Assembly (NCBI RefSeq): GCF_026725475.1
Contig: NZ_CP109965.1
Location: forward strand, 2,976,001-3,040,000
DNA length: 64,000 nt
Reading direction: 5' to 3'
DNA from: Catenovulum adriaticum
GTDB lineage: Bacteria > Pseudomonadota > Gammaproteobacteria > Enterobacterales > Alteromonadaceae
The notes beneath the pieces were generated by a model that had not been told where the DNA came from, ran no database searches, and saw only the letters and a program-made list of their open reading frames with translations. Below, one piece after another: positions 36,179-44,866 of this stretch (its first letter is position 1; the number at the start of each line of letters is the position of its first letter). A program made the translations under genes and the position numbers.

Positions 36179-36246
36179 GAGACAATTATAAGCATGTTTA
36201 ATTGGCCTAAGTAAAGCCCATCGAACTAACTTAATAACAATTTAAT

Positions 36247-37080
36247 TTAATCCAGCTCAATTCCTGCCTGATATAGTGCTTTTTTATTAACGCCGTAAGT
36301 TTCTGACACAATACCTGCCGCTGCTTTTAATGGCATGTAAGCTTTTAGTTTGGCTAATAACGCCATGCTTTTTTGGTCTATCTCGCTGTTTTGTTCAACG
36401 CCTGCAATAATCAATACAAATTCGCCTTTTTGCTGATTACGGTCCGCTTGAATCCAATCAAGCGTTTTTGCAACCGTGCCAGCAAAAAAGGTTTCAAAGG
36501 TTTTGGTGAGCTCTCGGCCAATAACAATTTGCTGTTGTTCGCCCATGCTGGTTTGCAAGTCGGTTAAACTGGCGATAATTCGGTGGGTGGATTCATAATA
36601 AACAGAGGTAAAAGTTTGCTCAGTCAATTTTTTAAAAACCGCTAACCTAGCTTGTTGCTTTGCTGGTACAAAGCCGCCAAAATAAAACTGATCCGTTGCC
36701 ACGCCCGCGGCTGATAATGCCGCTATAATGGCACAAGCGCCAGGAATAGGTACAACATTAATGCCTTGTTCGCGGCATTGTTTAACCAAATGGTAACCGG
36801 GATCGTTAATTAAGGGCGTGCCCGCATCTGAAATCAGTGCAATATTTTGCCCCGCTATCAGCTGCTCTATTAATTTGCCGCTTTGACTGTTTTCATTATG
36901 ATCGTGATAAGCAATGCACTTCTTTTTTATTGAGAAGTGGTTCAATAATCGTGAAGCATTTCGGGTATCCTCTGCTGCAATAAAGTCTACTTGTTGTAAA
37001 GTAGATAAAGCACGTTGCGTAATGTCTTCTAAATTACCAATAGGCGTGGCGACCACATAGAGTTTGCCTGGTGGTGTCAT
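36247..37080 (-). CDS. rsmI: RsmI, 16S rRNA (cytidine1402-2'-O)-methyltransferase
   Basis: A 277-residue SAM-dependent enzyme of the tetrapyrrole-methylase fold. Motifs are KLYVVATPIGNLEDITQRAL, DFIAAEDTRNASRLLNHF, ALISDAGTPLINDPGYHLV and VVPIPGACAIIAALSAAG. It 2'-O-methylates C1402 in the 30S decoding centre. It diverges from lpoA across a 202-base spacer, the same arrangement as rsmI (yraL) and lpoA (yraM) in E. coli. Confidence 0.95.
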   Translation of the reverse strand: MTPPGKLYVVATPIGNLEDITQRALSTLQQVDFIAAEDTRNASRLLNHFSIKKKCIAYHDHNENSQSGKLIEQLIAGQNIALISDAGTPLINDPGYHLVKQCREQGINVVPIPGACAIIAALSAAGVATDQFYFGGFVPAKQQARLAVFKKLTEQTFTSVYYESTHRIIASLTDLQTSMGEQQQIVIGRELTKTFETFFAGTVAKTLDWIQADRNQQKGEFVLIIAGVEQNSEIDQKSMALLAKLKAYMPLKAAAGIVSETYGVNKKALYQAGIELD

Positions 37081-37282
37081 AACAGATACCCTTAAGTTTG
37101 ATAAATAATCTGAGCTCGGGAGAATAATATTGCTTTCAAGAGATCAGCTTAAATAATAATTTCACTGATTTTGATTTCAGGGCGTAATATACTAGGGTCT
37201 GGTTATCTTTCAACAAGAAGTATGATCAAAGCTAAATAAAACTTAGGCTTAGCATACAGATAATACTATTATTCGGGAAAGA

Positions 37283-39322
37283 ATGATTAAACATACAAAA
37301 TTTTACCACGTAAGCGTTTTAATAAGCTGCTTTGCATTACTTGCAAGTTGCGGTACTGCGCCAACTAAAATCAGCAAGCAAACGCCTATTACTAAACCTT
37401 CGGCTGAGCAGGTTAAAACAATCTCGGCCAATGAATATATCAAACGGGCGAATAATGCTGAGTCAATTGAACAAACCGTTGTTTGGTATGTACGAGCCGC
37501 AGATGCTTATCTATATGAACAAGCACCAACAAAAGCACTAGGTATTTTATCTGAATTAAATACCAACTTAATGAGTGAGTTTATTCAGCAGCAATATTTG
37601 CTATTTAAAGCCGAAGCTTATATTGAATTTGAGCAATACACCCAAGCTTATCCTTTAATAAAATCATTAAATACATTTCAAGGATTTGAAGCAAGGCTAT
37701 TAAAAGCCAAAGCCAGTGCAGCAACAAACACTCAGCATTATTTAGCGGGTGCAAAAAGCCGTATTGAATTAAAAAAATGGTTAACGGATGACGAACAAGT
37801 TCAACAGCAAAACGATCTTATTTGGCAAGATTTAGTTCATCTAGAAACCGCAGCCTTTAACTTTTTTCAAGAGCCAGACCAAGCTGAGTTTTCAGGCTGG
37901 CTTGAATTGCTGAAAATCACCGAACAAAATGCCGATTCGCCAGCCAATATGTTGCTAAAAGTTAAACAGTGGCAATCGCAATATCCATCGCATCCAGCTG
38001 CACAGCAGCTACCTAAAGGTTTACAATTAGCTTTATTGCAAAAACCCTACGCCCCAGAGCACATTACGGTTATTTTGCCACTCAGCGGTCCTTTTTTAAA
38101 ACAAGGGCAAGCCATTCAGCAAGGCATTAGTGCATCTTATTTTGAGCAAAAGCTTTCTCGTTCACCAACCATTACTTATTTAGACAGCCACAAGCTCGAC
38201 TGGAGCAGTTTAACAACCTTAGAAACTGATTTTATTATTGGCCCATTATTAAAAGACAATATAAAAAAATTCCAGCAGGCTAAATTAACAACACCCGTTT
38301 TATATTTAAATGAGCTAACCGAGATTGAAATTGCCCAGCCAACCGTAAATAAAATTGACGTCAACCAGCCATTATCAACAAAGCAAGCGTTGGCATCAAA
38401 TTCAAGTGCTAATTCAACAACGGATTCAAGCCAAAATTCAAGTGAAAATTCATTAAATAGCAAAGCTAAGCCTGATATAGATAACAGTTTAGTGAAACAA
38501 ATCACTGACGAAAATACGGCTAGCGCTCAGGTTAAAAGTTTTAGTTTTACGCTCAGCCCTGAAATGGAAGCTAAACAAGCCGCGCATAAAATGTTTGAGC
38601 TTGGTTATCAAAAACCGATTGTTTTTGCTGCAAACAATAGTTACGGAAAACGCATGAGCGACGCTTTTATCCAAACTTATCGCGAATTAAACGATAGCGA
38701 CATTGAGTTATCGTTTTTTAGTAATACCCAAGAAATGGAATCAAGTGTTACCCAGTTAATGGAAACCCAACAGAGCAAAGATCGCATAAAAACGATGCGC
38801 ACTTTATTGGGCCGCGGGGTAAAATTTGAGTCTGATGCCAGAAACCGACGTGATATTGATGCAATTTATATTATTGGCGATCCAACTCAAACTCGAATTC
38901 TAAAGCCTTATATCGATGTAAATACCTCACCTTTTGCGCCTATTATACCTATTTATGCCAGCTCGCTTAGTTATAGCAGTAAACTCAACAATGCTGATTT
39001 ACGCGACTTAAACCAAATTATTTTCAGCGATATGCCATGGATTTTACCGGGCCGTGCTAACCGAAATAAGCTGGCCCACCAAATGCAGTTGGCTTGGCGT
39101 AATACCAATGATCAACTATCCAGATTATTTGCATTTGGCTTTGATGCCTATCAGCTTATTCCTCATTTAGCGCAAATGACGGTTTTTCCAAATTATCATT
39201 TAGCGGGGATGAGTGGTGAATTAAGCCTTAGTTCAAGTCAACAAATTGAGCGGACCCTGAAATGGGCAAAATTTGATCACGGCCGAGTTATCAACCTTGC
39301 ACTTAAAAAACCTGCTCAATAA
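37283..39322 (+). CDS. lpoA: LpoA, outer-membrane lipoprotein activator of PBP1A
   Basis: A 679-residue lipoprotein with lipobox LLASC (Cys23). The N-terminal half is helical and TPR-like (residues about 45-255). The C-terminal half resembles a periplasmic binding protein fold (ITVILPLSGPFLKQGQAIQQGI ... FGFDAYQLIPHLAQM). A Ser/Asn-rich linker at about 370-400 splits the C-terminal domain. LpoA reaches from the outer membrane to activate the peptidoglycan synthase PBP1A. It heads lpoA-yraN-diaA-dolP, conserved in gammaproteobacteria. Confidence 0.9.
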   Translation: MIKHTKFYHVSVLISCFALLASCGTAPTKISKQTPITKPSAEQVKTISANEYIKRANNAESIEQTVVWYVRAADAYLYEQAPTKALGILSELNTNLMSEFIQQQYLLFKAEAYIEFEQYTQAYPLIKSLNTFQGFEARLLKAKASAATNTQHYLAGAKSRIELKKWLTDDEQVQQQNDLIWQDLVHLETAAFNFFQEPDQAEFSGWLELLKITEQNADSPANMLLKVKQWQSQYPSHPAAQQLPKGLQLALLQKPYAPEHITVILPLSGPFLKQGQAIQQGISASYFEQKLSRSPTITYLDSHKLDWSSLTTLETDFIIGPLLKDNIKKFQQAKLTTPVLYLNELTEIEIAQPTVNKIDVNQPLSTKQALASNSSANSTTDSSQNSSENSLNSKAKPDIDNSLVKQITDENTASAQVKSFSFTLSPEMEAKQAAHKMFELGYQKPIVFAANNSYGKRMSDAFIQTYRELNDSDIELSFFSNTQEMESSVTQLMETQQSKDRIKTMRTLLGRGVKFESDARNRRDIDAIYIIGDPTQTRILKPYIDVNTSPFAPIIPIYASSLSYSSKLNNADLRDLNQIIFSDMPWILPGRANRNKLAHQMQLAWRNTNDQLSRLFAFGFDAYQLIPHLAQMTVFPNYHLAGMSGELSLSSSQQIERTLKWAKFDHGRVINLALKKPAQ

Positions 39323-39665
39323 ACGCATTATTGGCCAAGGCTACGAAAAAGCCGCCGAAACCTTTTTAGCTAAAAAAGGGGTAACCACTATTGAGCGAAA
39401 TTTTAACTGTAAATTGGGCGAAATCGACTTAATTTGTCAGGCTGGTGAAACATTGGTATTTGTAGAGGTGCGCTACCGAAACAACAAAAGCCATGGTGGT
39501 GCAGCGAGCAGTATCAGTCCAGCTAAACAGCGTAAAGTAAAAAAAGCGGCATTATTTTACCTGCAACAGCAGAATATTAACGTAAACCATTGTGCCATTC
39601 GCTTTGATGTCGTTACAATAGACGGTGAAATTACCAACTTAAACTGGATAAAAAACGCGTTTTAG
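39273..39665 (+). CDS. yraN: YraN/UPF0102-family nuclease-like protein
   Basis: A protein of up to 130 residues with the UPF0102 pattern: YEKAAETFLAKKGVTTIERNF, then GEIDLI and FVEVRYRNNKSHGG, the E-D-ExR set of a restriction-endonuclease-like fold. It ends WIKNAF like E. coli YraN. There is no ATG before the domain: the frame can start at TTG 39273 or TTG 39297, both inside lpoA, so the start is uncertain. It is translationally linked to lpoA and precedes diaA. Cellular role is not settled. Confidence 0.85.
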   Translation: MITAELSTLHLKNLLNKRIIGQGYEKAAETFLAKKGVTTIERNFNCKLGEIDLICQAGETLVFVEVRYRNNKSHGGAASSISPAKQRKVKKAALFYLQQQNINVNHCAIRFDVVTIDGEITNLNWIKNAF

Positions 39666-39726
39666 AATAAAAATGATGCAGCAATGCGTTCGTAACCACT
39701 TCATTTCAATTAAGTATTAGCCAAAC

Positions 39727-40311
39727 ATGCAAGAATTAATTAAACAAAGCTTTACTGAAAGTATTCATACCAAAATAGCCGCGCTTGATGTACTAGCGCC
39801 CATTATTGAAAACGCAGCGCAAATAATGCTTAACGCGTTATTGGCTGAAAAAAAGATACTCTGCTGTGGTGATAGATTTTCCCATTCAGTGGCTAGCACG
39901 CTCGCTAATGCCTTAAATTACAGATTAGAGCATGAACGCCCAAGCTTACCGGCGATGGCGCTGTCAGCAGATCCTGTATTAATGTCAATGTTGAGCGATG
40001 AAGACAAAGCCACTCAGCAATTTTCAACTCAGCTTAGAGCTATCGCACAAGCCGGCGATGTATTAGTGATTGCCAGTGCTTATCCAAACTCACCAACTTC
40101 ACTCAGAACAATAGAAGCTGCGTTATCAAAAGATATGTTAGTAGTTGCCTTAACGGGCAGTGATGGTGGCGAAATTTCTGGTTTGCTAGGCCCTAACGAC
40201 GTGGAGATAAGAATACCTTCCGATAAAGCGATCCGCATTAACGAAGTGCACCAATTAGTCGCTCATAGTATTTGTGATGCAATTGAGCAAACTCTCTTTC
40301 CTGGAATGTAA
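39727..40311 (+). CDS. diaA: DiaA, DnaA initiator-associating SIS-domain protein
   Basis: A 194-residue SIS protein of the DiaA/GmhA family. ILCCGDRFSHSVASTLANAL replaces the usual GNGGSA sugar-phosphate loop, which favours DiaA over a working isomerase; later motifs VIASAYPNSPTSLRTIEAA and IRINEVHQLVAHSICDAIE fit. DiaA binds DnaA and helps timely initiation at oriC. It follows yraN and precedes dolP by one base, as in E. coli. Confidence 0.85.
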   Translation: MQELIKQSFTESIHTKIAALDVLAPIIENAAQIMLNALLAEKKILCCGDRFSHSVASTLANALNYRLEHERPSLPAMALSADPVLMSMLSDEDKATQQFSTQLRAIAQAGDVLVIASAYPNSPTSLRTIEAALSKDMLVVALTGSDGGEISGLLGPNDVEIRIPSDKAIRINEVHQLVAHSICDAIEQTLFPGM

Positions 40312-40312
40312 A

Positions 40313-40909
40313 ATGAAATACTTAAAGTTAATTTTTGCCTGCATTATCATTCAGCAATTATCAGGCTGTGCAGTCGCACTATTTGCTGGTGCAGCTAGCA
40401 CGACCGCAGTTGTCGCCAGTGATAGACGCGATGTTGATACGCAGCTGACTGATTTATCCATTGAGCGTGAGATCAATAAATGGATTGAAGAGTCACCTAG
40501 CCTTGCTAAACAAACTAATATTAAAGTGGTCAGTCATAATAAAAACGTATTATTAATTGGGCAAGCCCCTTCTGGTATGCTCAGAGACAAAGTTGCAAAT
40601 TTAGCCAGTACACATGGCGATCTCCATGATTTATATAATGAAATCAGGATTAGCAAAACAACCACACCTGCGCAACGCACCAAAGACTCTTGGCTCACCA
40701 CAAAAATCAAAACCAGAATGTTGGCAGATAAAGAATTAGATGGCCAACAAGTTAAAATTATGACCGAAAATGGTGAAGTGTTTTTAATGGGCATGCTCAC
40801 AGCGTATGAGAAAAAAATCGCGATTACCATCGCCCGCAATATGGATGGCGTAAATAGAGTGATTGAGATTTTTGAACCCTACACGAAAACAAATAATGAC
40901 GCTCAGTAA
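40313..40909 (+). CDS. dolP: DolP (YraP), BON-domain outer-membrane lipoprotein
   Basis: A 198-residue lipoprotein. The ATG at 40313, one base after the diaA stop, gives a signal with lipobox LSGC (Cys19); the upstream-open frame to 40274 lies inside diaA. Two BON domains follow (about 45-110, NIKVVSHNKNVLLIGQAP; about 125-190, GEVFLMGMLTAYEKKIA). DolP supports outer-membrane integrity and division-site amidase control. The last 14 bases overlap the next gene. Confidence 0.9.
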   Translation: MKYLKLIFACIIIQQLSGCAVALFAGAASTTAVVASDRRDVDTQLTDLSIEREINKWIEESPSLAKQTNIKVVSHNKNVLLIGQAPSGMLRDKVANLASTHGDLHDLYNEIRISKTTTPAQRTKDSWLTTKIKTRMLADKELDGQQVKIMTENGEVFLMGMLTAYEKKIAITIARNMDGVNRVIEIFEPYTKTNNDAQ

Positions 40910-41783
40910 TTTATTAATTGCAATAGATGCAGGCGGTACTAAATGCCATGCTATTTTGTATGATACAGCGCAACAAAAAACACTAGCGCAAGTAAAAACC
41001 GGCTCAGCTAATTTAGCATCAAATTATTCATCAGCGTTAAGCAATATTCAGCAAGCTTGCACGGATGTATTAAAACAAGTTGGTTTAACAGATTCAAACT
41101 TGGCTAAGCTAGCTGTTTATGCAGGCTTAGCAGGTGTCAATTTTCCACAAATTGCCAAAAAGCTCTCGCAATGGCAACATCCTTTTAAATCATTTGGTTT
41201 CACCACAGACCTACATTTAGCTTGCTATGGCGCACATCAAAATAGCCAAGGCAATGTGATTATTGTTGGCACCGGCAGTTGCGGCATTGCGATAAGCAAA
41301 ACAAAATCGGTTGTGCTGGGGGGTTATGGCCATAAATTAGGCGATCAGGCATCTGGCGCCTGGATAGGTCAACAAGCTGTTCAGGTTAGTCTATTAACGT
41401 TAGATGGTTTACTAAAACCCAATGTGCTAACCCAAGCTATTTGCAACGTTAGTCAAATAAATAGTCCTGCTGAATTAAGCCAGTATTGGCATACGGCTAA
41501 CCCAGCTCAATTTTCTGAACTTGCTGATATTGTTTTTTCGTGTGCTCAACAGCAAGACGAACAAGCCATTTTAATTATTAATCAAGCTGCGCGCTATATT
41601 GAACAGTTATTTAATCAACTATTAAAAACACAAGCGGGTCCAACTTGCATTGTAGGTGGTATCAGTAAACGAATAACGCCTTGGTTAAGCCAAAGTGTAA
41701 AAACGCAACTTAGCGAAGCACAAACAGAGCCTGTATATGGCGCGCTAACGCTATACCAAAACCCAGCTTTGTGCTTAAATTAA
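40896..41783 (+). CDS. nagK: BadF/BadG-type ATPase, probable N-acetylglucosamine kinase
   Basis: A 295-residue kinase of the BadF/BcrA ATPase family. LIAIDAGGTKCHAILYD is the phosphate-1 loop and VIIVGTGSCGIAIS the phosphate-2 region, with GGYGHKLGDQASGAWIG between. These features match NagK-type GlcNAc or glucosamine kinases of Alteromonadales. The ATG at 40896 overlaps dolP by 14 bases; an earlier in-frame start at 40863 would lie deeper in dolP. The next gene, nagB-II, supports an amino-sugar role. nagA, a porter and the regulator are not here. Confidence 0.75.
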   Translation: MTLSNLLIAIDAGGTKCHAILYDTAQQKTLAQVKTGSANLASNYSSALSNIQQACTDVLKQVGLTDSNLAKLAVYAGLAGVNFPQIAKKLSQWQHPFKSFGFTTDLHLACYGAHQNSQGNVIIVGTGSCGIAISKTKSVVLGGYGHKLGDQASGAWIGQQAVQVSLLTLDGLLKPNVLTQAICNVSQINSPAELSQYWHTANPAQFSELADIVFSCAQQQDEQAILIINQAARYIEQLFNQLLKTQAGPTCIVGGISKRITPWLSQSVKTQLSEAQTEPVYGALTLYQNPALCLN

Positions 41784-41905
41784 ATTTAAATACTTTTCGC
41801 TTATAAGGTTGAACCGAATCGTTCTATAAAATCAGTTTTATGATTGTGATAACCTGTTAGAGTAAATTTAAACTGACCGCAAGCCAAATATATCATCAGA
41901 TAAAC

Positions 41906-42904
41906 ATGACTGAATCTTTATTATCGCTAGAAGCTAAAGAAACACCTGCCCGAGTTGCCGAGCAAATTGAAGAAAACGAACATACAATTGCAAAATTAGG
42001 CTCTCATTTAAAAATAATGCAGCCCAGATTTATTTATATGGTTGGTAGAGGTTCATCTGACCATGCCAGTGGATTTGCCAAGTATTTATTTGAAACCGAA
42101 ACAGGCGTACCTGTTGTTGGGGCAGCACCTTCGGTAACGAGTATTTACCAAAAAAACATGCGGCTTGAAAAATCTCTTGTATTAGTCGTTTCGCAATCAG
42201 GCCGAAGCCCTGACATTATTCAGCAAGCCAAAATGGCTCGCGAAGCTGGCGCTTTTGTAGTAGCGATTGTGAATGACGAAAATTCTCCACTGGCCGATAT
42301 CATTGATGTTATTTTACCGCTAAAAGCGGGAGAGCAAAAAGCAATTGGCGCAACCAAAACTTTTTTAACAACCCTGTCAGCCTTATTGCAACTGGCTGCA
42401 ACTTGGTCACAAAATAAAGCGCTCAAAAAATCCATTCATCAGTTACCAGAGTTTCTTACTCAAGCCATTAATAGCCCCGCATTGTTAACCCCTGAAGATT
42501 TTGCCAATACTAAAAATTGCGCCATTCTTGGTAGAGGCTTTGGTTATTCAGTTGCCCGAGAAACGGCAATGAAACTAACCGGCTTATGTGGTATTCATGC
42601 AGAATCATTTAGTACGGCTGAATTTTTACATGGGGGGGTGGGTTTAGCTGAACATAAGTTAAAAATTTTTAATACCTTAATTAAAGACGAGTCTTATCAG
42701 TCGCACATGGCACAAATTAAGCAATTTGAACAAAATCACATCCCTATCTCTCATGTTCAGCAATCGCTCAAAAACATTCCGCCAAGGTTACAGCCTTTAA
42801 CTTTTTTACAACGATTTTATTTAGATTTAGCGCCAATCGCTTTAGCAAGAGGCATTGATATAAATAATCCGCCCGGCTTACAAAAAATAACCCGCACGGT
42901 TTAA
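41906..42904 (+). CDS. nagB-II: SIS-domain glucosamine-6-phosphate deaminase (NagB-II)
   Basis: A 332-residue protein with two SIS domains, like the C-terminal half of GlmS but with no glutaminase. Motifs: ETPARVAEQIEENE, IYMVGRGSSDHASGFAKY, LVVSQSGRSPDIIQQAKMA, GAFVVAIVNDENSPLA, CAILGRGFGYSVARETAMKL. NagB-II enzymes of Shewanella-type bacteria convert glucosamine-6-P to fructose-6-P and ammonia. A 122-base gap from nagK may hold its own promoter. An isomerase (AgaS-like) activity cannot be excluded. Confidence 0.75.
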   Translation: MTESLLSLEAKETPARVAEQIEENEHTIAKLGSHLKIMQPRFIYMVGRGSSDHASGFAKYLFETETGVPVVGAAPSVTSIYQKNMRLEKSLVLVVSQSGRSPDIIQQAKMAREAGAFVVAIVNDENSPLADIIDVILPLKAGEQKAIGATKTFLTTLSALLQLAATWSQNKALKKSIHQLPEFLTQAINSPALLTPEDFANTKNCAILGRGFGYSVARETAMKLTGLCGIHAESFSTAEFLHGGVGLAEHKLKIFNTLIKDESYQSHMAQIKQFEQNHIPISHVQQSLKNIPPRLQPLTFLQRFYLDLAPIALARGIDINNPPGLQKITRTV

Positions 42905-42912
42905 GCTTTAAT

Positions 42913-43398
42913 TTACTGGGTGAGCCACAGTTCATTTAGCGGCTGGTTTTGGCTAACTGAAAACCAGCCTGCCGGGCTATTTAAAACAGCCTCAGAGCCA
43001 TTATTAAACCATTTAATGACATAACCCTGGGTTGCCCCTGCAAACCAAAATACAGCCACTTTATTTGGCGTTTCACTTTGCCATTTGGCAATGTCGTCAC
43101 TGGCTAGTCGCTCGCCTGTTAAGTTTTTCCAATTTTGTAATAAGCTGTGTAACCTTTGTTCACTAATGTTTGTTTTAGGCTCGGGTACAATTCGCCAGCC
43201 TCGACCAATACGTTCAATCGAAAGGTTAGGCATATCTAATGTTAAAATAAGCTCAGTTTGTGGAATAATGGCTTGATGCGACGATTGACTCTCGGAAGAG
43301 GTAAACAATTTATGATGCATGCCATTAAATAAAAATATCATGAAGAGTGTTGAAAAAATCAGTACATTATTCCAACCCTTGCGGCTTAAACGAAGCAT
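42913..43398 (-). CDS. Membrane-anchored protein of unknown function
   Basis: A 161-residue protein with one N-terminal membrane helix (VLIFSTLFMIFLFNGMH) after a basic start (MLRLSRKGW), then a soluble periplasmic domain with ELILTLDMPNLSIERIGRGWRI and KVAVFWFAGATQGYVIKWF. I do not recognise the family. It starts 104 bases beyond the end of the rpmG gene on the same strand, after that operon's terminator, and converges on nagB-II with an 8-base gap. Confidence 0.55.
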   Translation of the reverse strand: MLRLSRKGWNNVLIFSTLFMIFLFNGMHHKLFTSSESQSSHQAIIPQTELILTLDMPNLSIERIGRGWRIVPEPKTNISEQRLHSLLQNWKNLTGERLASDDIAKWQSETPNKVAVFWFAGATQGYVIKWFNNGSEAVLNSPAGWFSVSQNQPLNELWLTQ

Positions 43399-43451
43399 CC
43401 CTTTAGCTCTTAATTAAGTAATAATTGGTTAATGTACCAAATTTCAGACAT

Positions 43452-43480
43452 AAAAAAACCCAGCATTGCTGGGTTTTTTA
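43452..43480 (-). terminator. Intrinsic terminator of rpmB-rpmG
   Basis: cccagca/tgctggg with flanking A- and T-runs forms a near-perfect stem that works in both directions. It lies 22 bases after the rpmG stop on the minus strand. Confidence 0.85.
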
Positions 43481-43501
43481 ATACACATAATTTAAAAAAG
43501 C

Positions 43502-43657
43502 TTACTTAATTTTAGCTTCTTTGAACATCACGTGTTTACGAACAACTGGATCAAATTTTTTAATTTCAAACTTGCCAGGCATGTTCTTTTTGTTTTTGTC
43601 GGTAGTGTAGAAAAAACCAGTACCGGCACTAGAAACCAATCGGATTTTATCGCGCAT
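43502..43657 (-). CDS. rpmG: 50S ribosomal protein L33
   Basis: A 51-residue protein starting MRDKIRLVSSAGTGFFYTTD and ending KHVMFKEAKIK, the L33 sequence. It lacks the CxxC zinc pairs, so it is the zinc-free form. It follows rpmB by 12 bases on the same strand and is followed by a terminator. It binds the 50S E-site region. Confidence 0.97.
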   Translation of the reverse strand: MRDKIRLVSSAGTGFFYTTDKNKKNMPGKFEIKKFDPVVRKHVMFKEAKIK

Positions 43658-43669
43658 ATTCAGGCTTCC

Positions 43670-43906
43670 TTATATTTTAATACCGTTTGCACGGATATCT
43701 GCTAATACTGCATCAATACCATTTTTGTCAACGATACGCATACCTTTAGTGGATACACGCAGTTTAACAAAACGGTTCTCACTCGCTACCCAAAAACGGT
43801 GCGATTGTAAGTTTGGTAAAAAACGACGCTTAGTCGCATTTTTAGCGTGTGAGCGGTTGTTACCCACTACAGGCTTTTTACCAGTTACTTGGCATACTTT
43901 AGACAT
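43670..43906 (-). CDS. rpmB: 50S ribosomal protein L28
   Basis: A 78-residue protein, MSKVCQVTGKKPVVGNNRSH then ATKRRFLPNLQSHRFW, the standard L28 signature. The second Cys of zinc-type L28 is missing, as in most gammaproteobacterial copies. First gene of the rpmB-rpmG operon; radC lies upstream on the same strand. Confidence 0.97.
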   Translation of the reverse strand: MSKVCQVTGKKPVVGNNRSHAKNATKRRFLPNLQSHRFWVASENRFVKLRVSTKGMRIVDKNGIDAVLADIRANGIKI

Positions 43907-44052
43907 TGCTGTGTCTCCAAATACTTAATCTCGAGCTTGCTGACTCAAGAAAAAATTGTTTGCGTACCCTGATTCAAGAGGGCGCAATTTATACAGTAGA
44001 GTGAAAAATTAGTCAATCTTTTTATTCACCAGAGCCAATAAAACGGTGTTTT

Positions 44053-44727
44053 TTACAACAATCCATGTTCCGCAAACGAAAGCACTTCGCCATCACCGAC
44101 AATAAAATGATCTAAAACCCGAATATCAACTAAAGCGAGCGCCTGCTTTAAGCGCTCTGTAATCATTTTATCAGCTTGGCTGGGTTCTGCTATTCCTGAG
44201 GGATGATTGTGCGCAAAAATCACCGCTGCGGCTTGTTTGGCGAGCGATTTTTCAACAACAACTCTAGGGTAAACAGAGGCGCCATCAATAGTGCCATAAA
44301 ACAGCGGTGCAAACTCGATAACCCTGTGCTGATTATCTAAAAATAAACACGCAAATACTTCATGGGGTTCATCTCGTAATTGAGCTGTTAAAAACTGTCG
44401 GCAAGCATCAACTGATGTTAACGCATCGCCTTTCAATAATACTTCGGCTAAATAACGTTTACTCATTTCAAGACAAGCTTGTAGCTGGGTATATTTAGCC
44501 TCTCCTAACCCTTTCGCTAAACAAAATCGCTGAATATCAGCACCAAACAATGCACGTAAGCTACCAAATTCAGCTAATAATTGTCGTGCTAACTCAACTG
44601 CACTACAGCCTGTTACACCTGTGCGCAAAAATATAGCTAATAATTCAGCGTCGGTTAAAGCGGTTGCGCCTTTTTGTAGTAACTTTTCGCGTGGGCGATC
44701 CGACGCTGGCCAGTCTTTAATACTCAT
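44053..44727 (-). CDS. radC: RadC-family JAB/MPN domain protein
   Basis: A 224-residue protein with an N-terminal helix-hairpin-helix region (RPREKLLQKGATALTDAELLAIFLRTG) and a C-terminal JAMM metal site HNHPSGIAEPSQAD after VIFAHNHPSG. RadC is widely conserved, but its once-supposed role in DNA repair is not supported; function is open. It diverges from coaBC and lies beyond rpmB-rpmG, the conserved gammaproteobacterial order. Confidence 0.93.
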   Translation of the reverse strand: MSIKDWPASDRPREKLLQKGATALTDAELLAIFLRTGVTGCSAVELARQLLAEFGSLRALFGADIQRFCLAKGLGEAKYTQLQACLEMSKRYLAEVLLKGDALTSVDACRQFLTAQLRDEPHEVFACLFLDNQHRVIEFAPLFYGTIDGASVYPRVVVEKSLAKQAAAVIFAHNHPSGIAEPSQADKMITERLKQALALVDIRVLDHFIVGDGEVLSFAEHGLL

Positions 44728-44866
44728 ATTTCATCCTTGAAGTTTGCACTTACTTTCTATGTATCTCTTTTGGTTAAAGAAATTTAATCCAGATAGAATC
44801 TGCAGTTTGAAAAAAAGTATAGTAAACTGTGAGTTAATCGCAACCAACTTTAATAAACCTAACATA

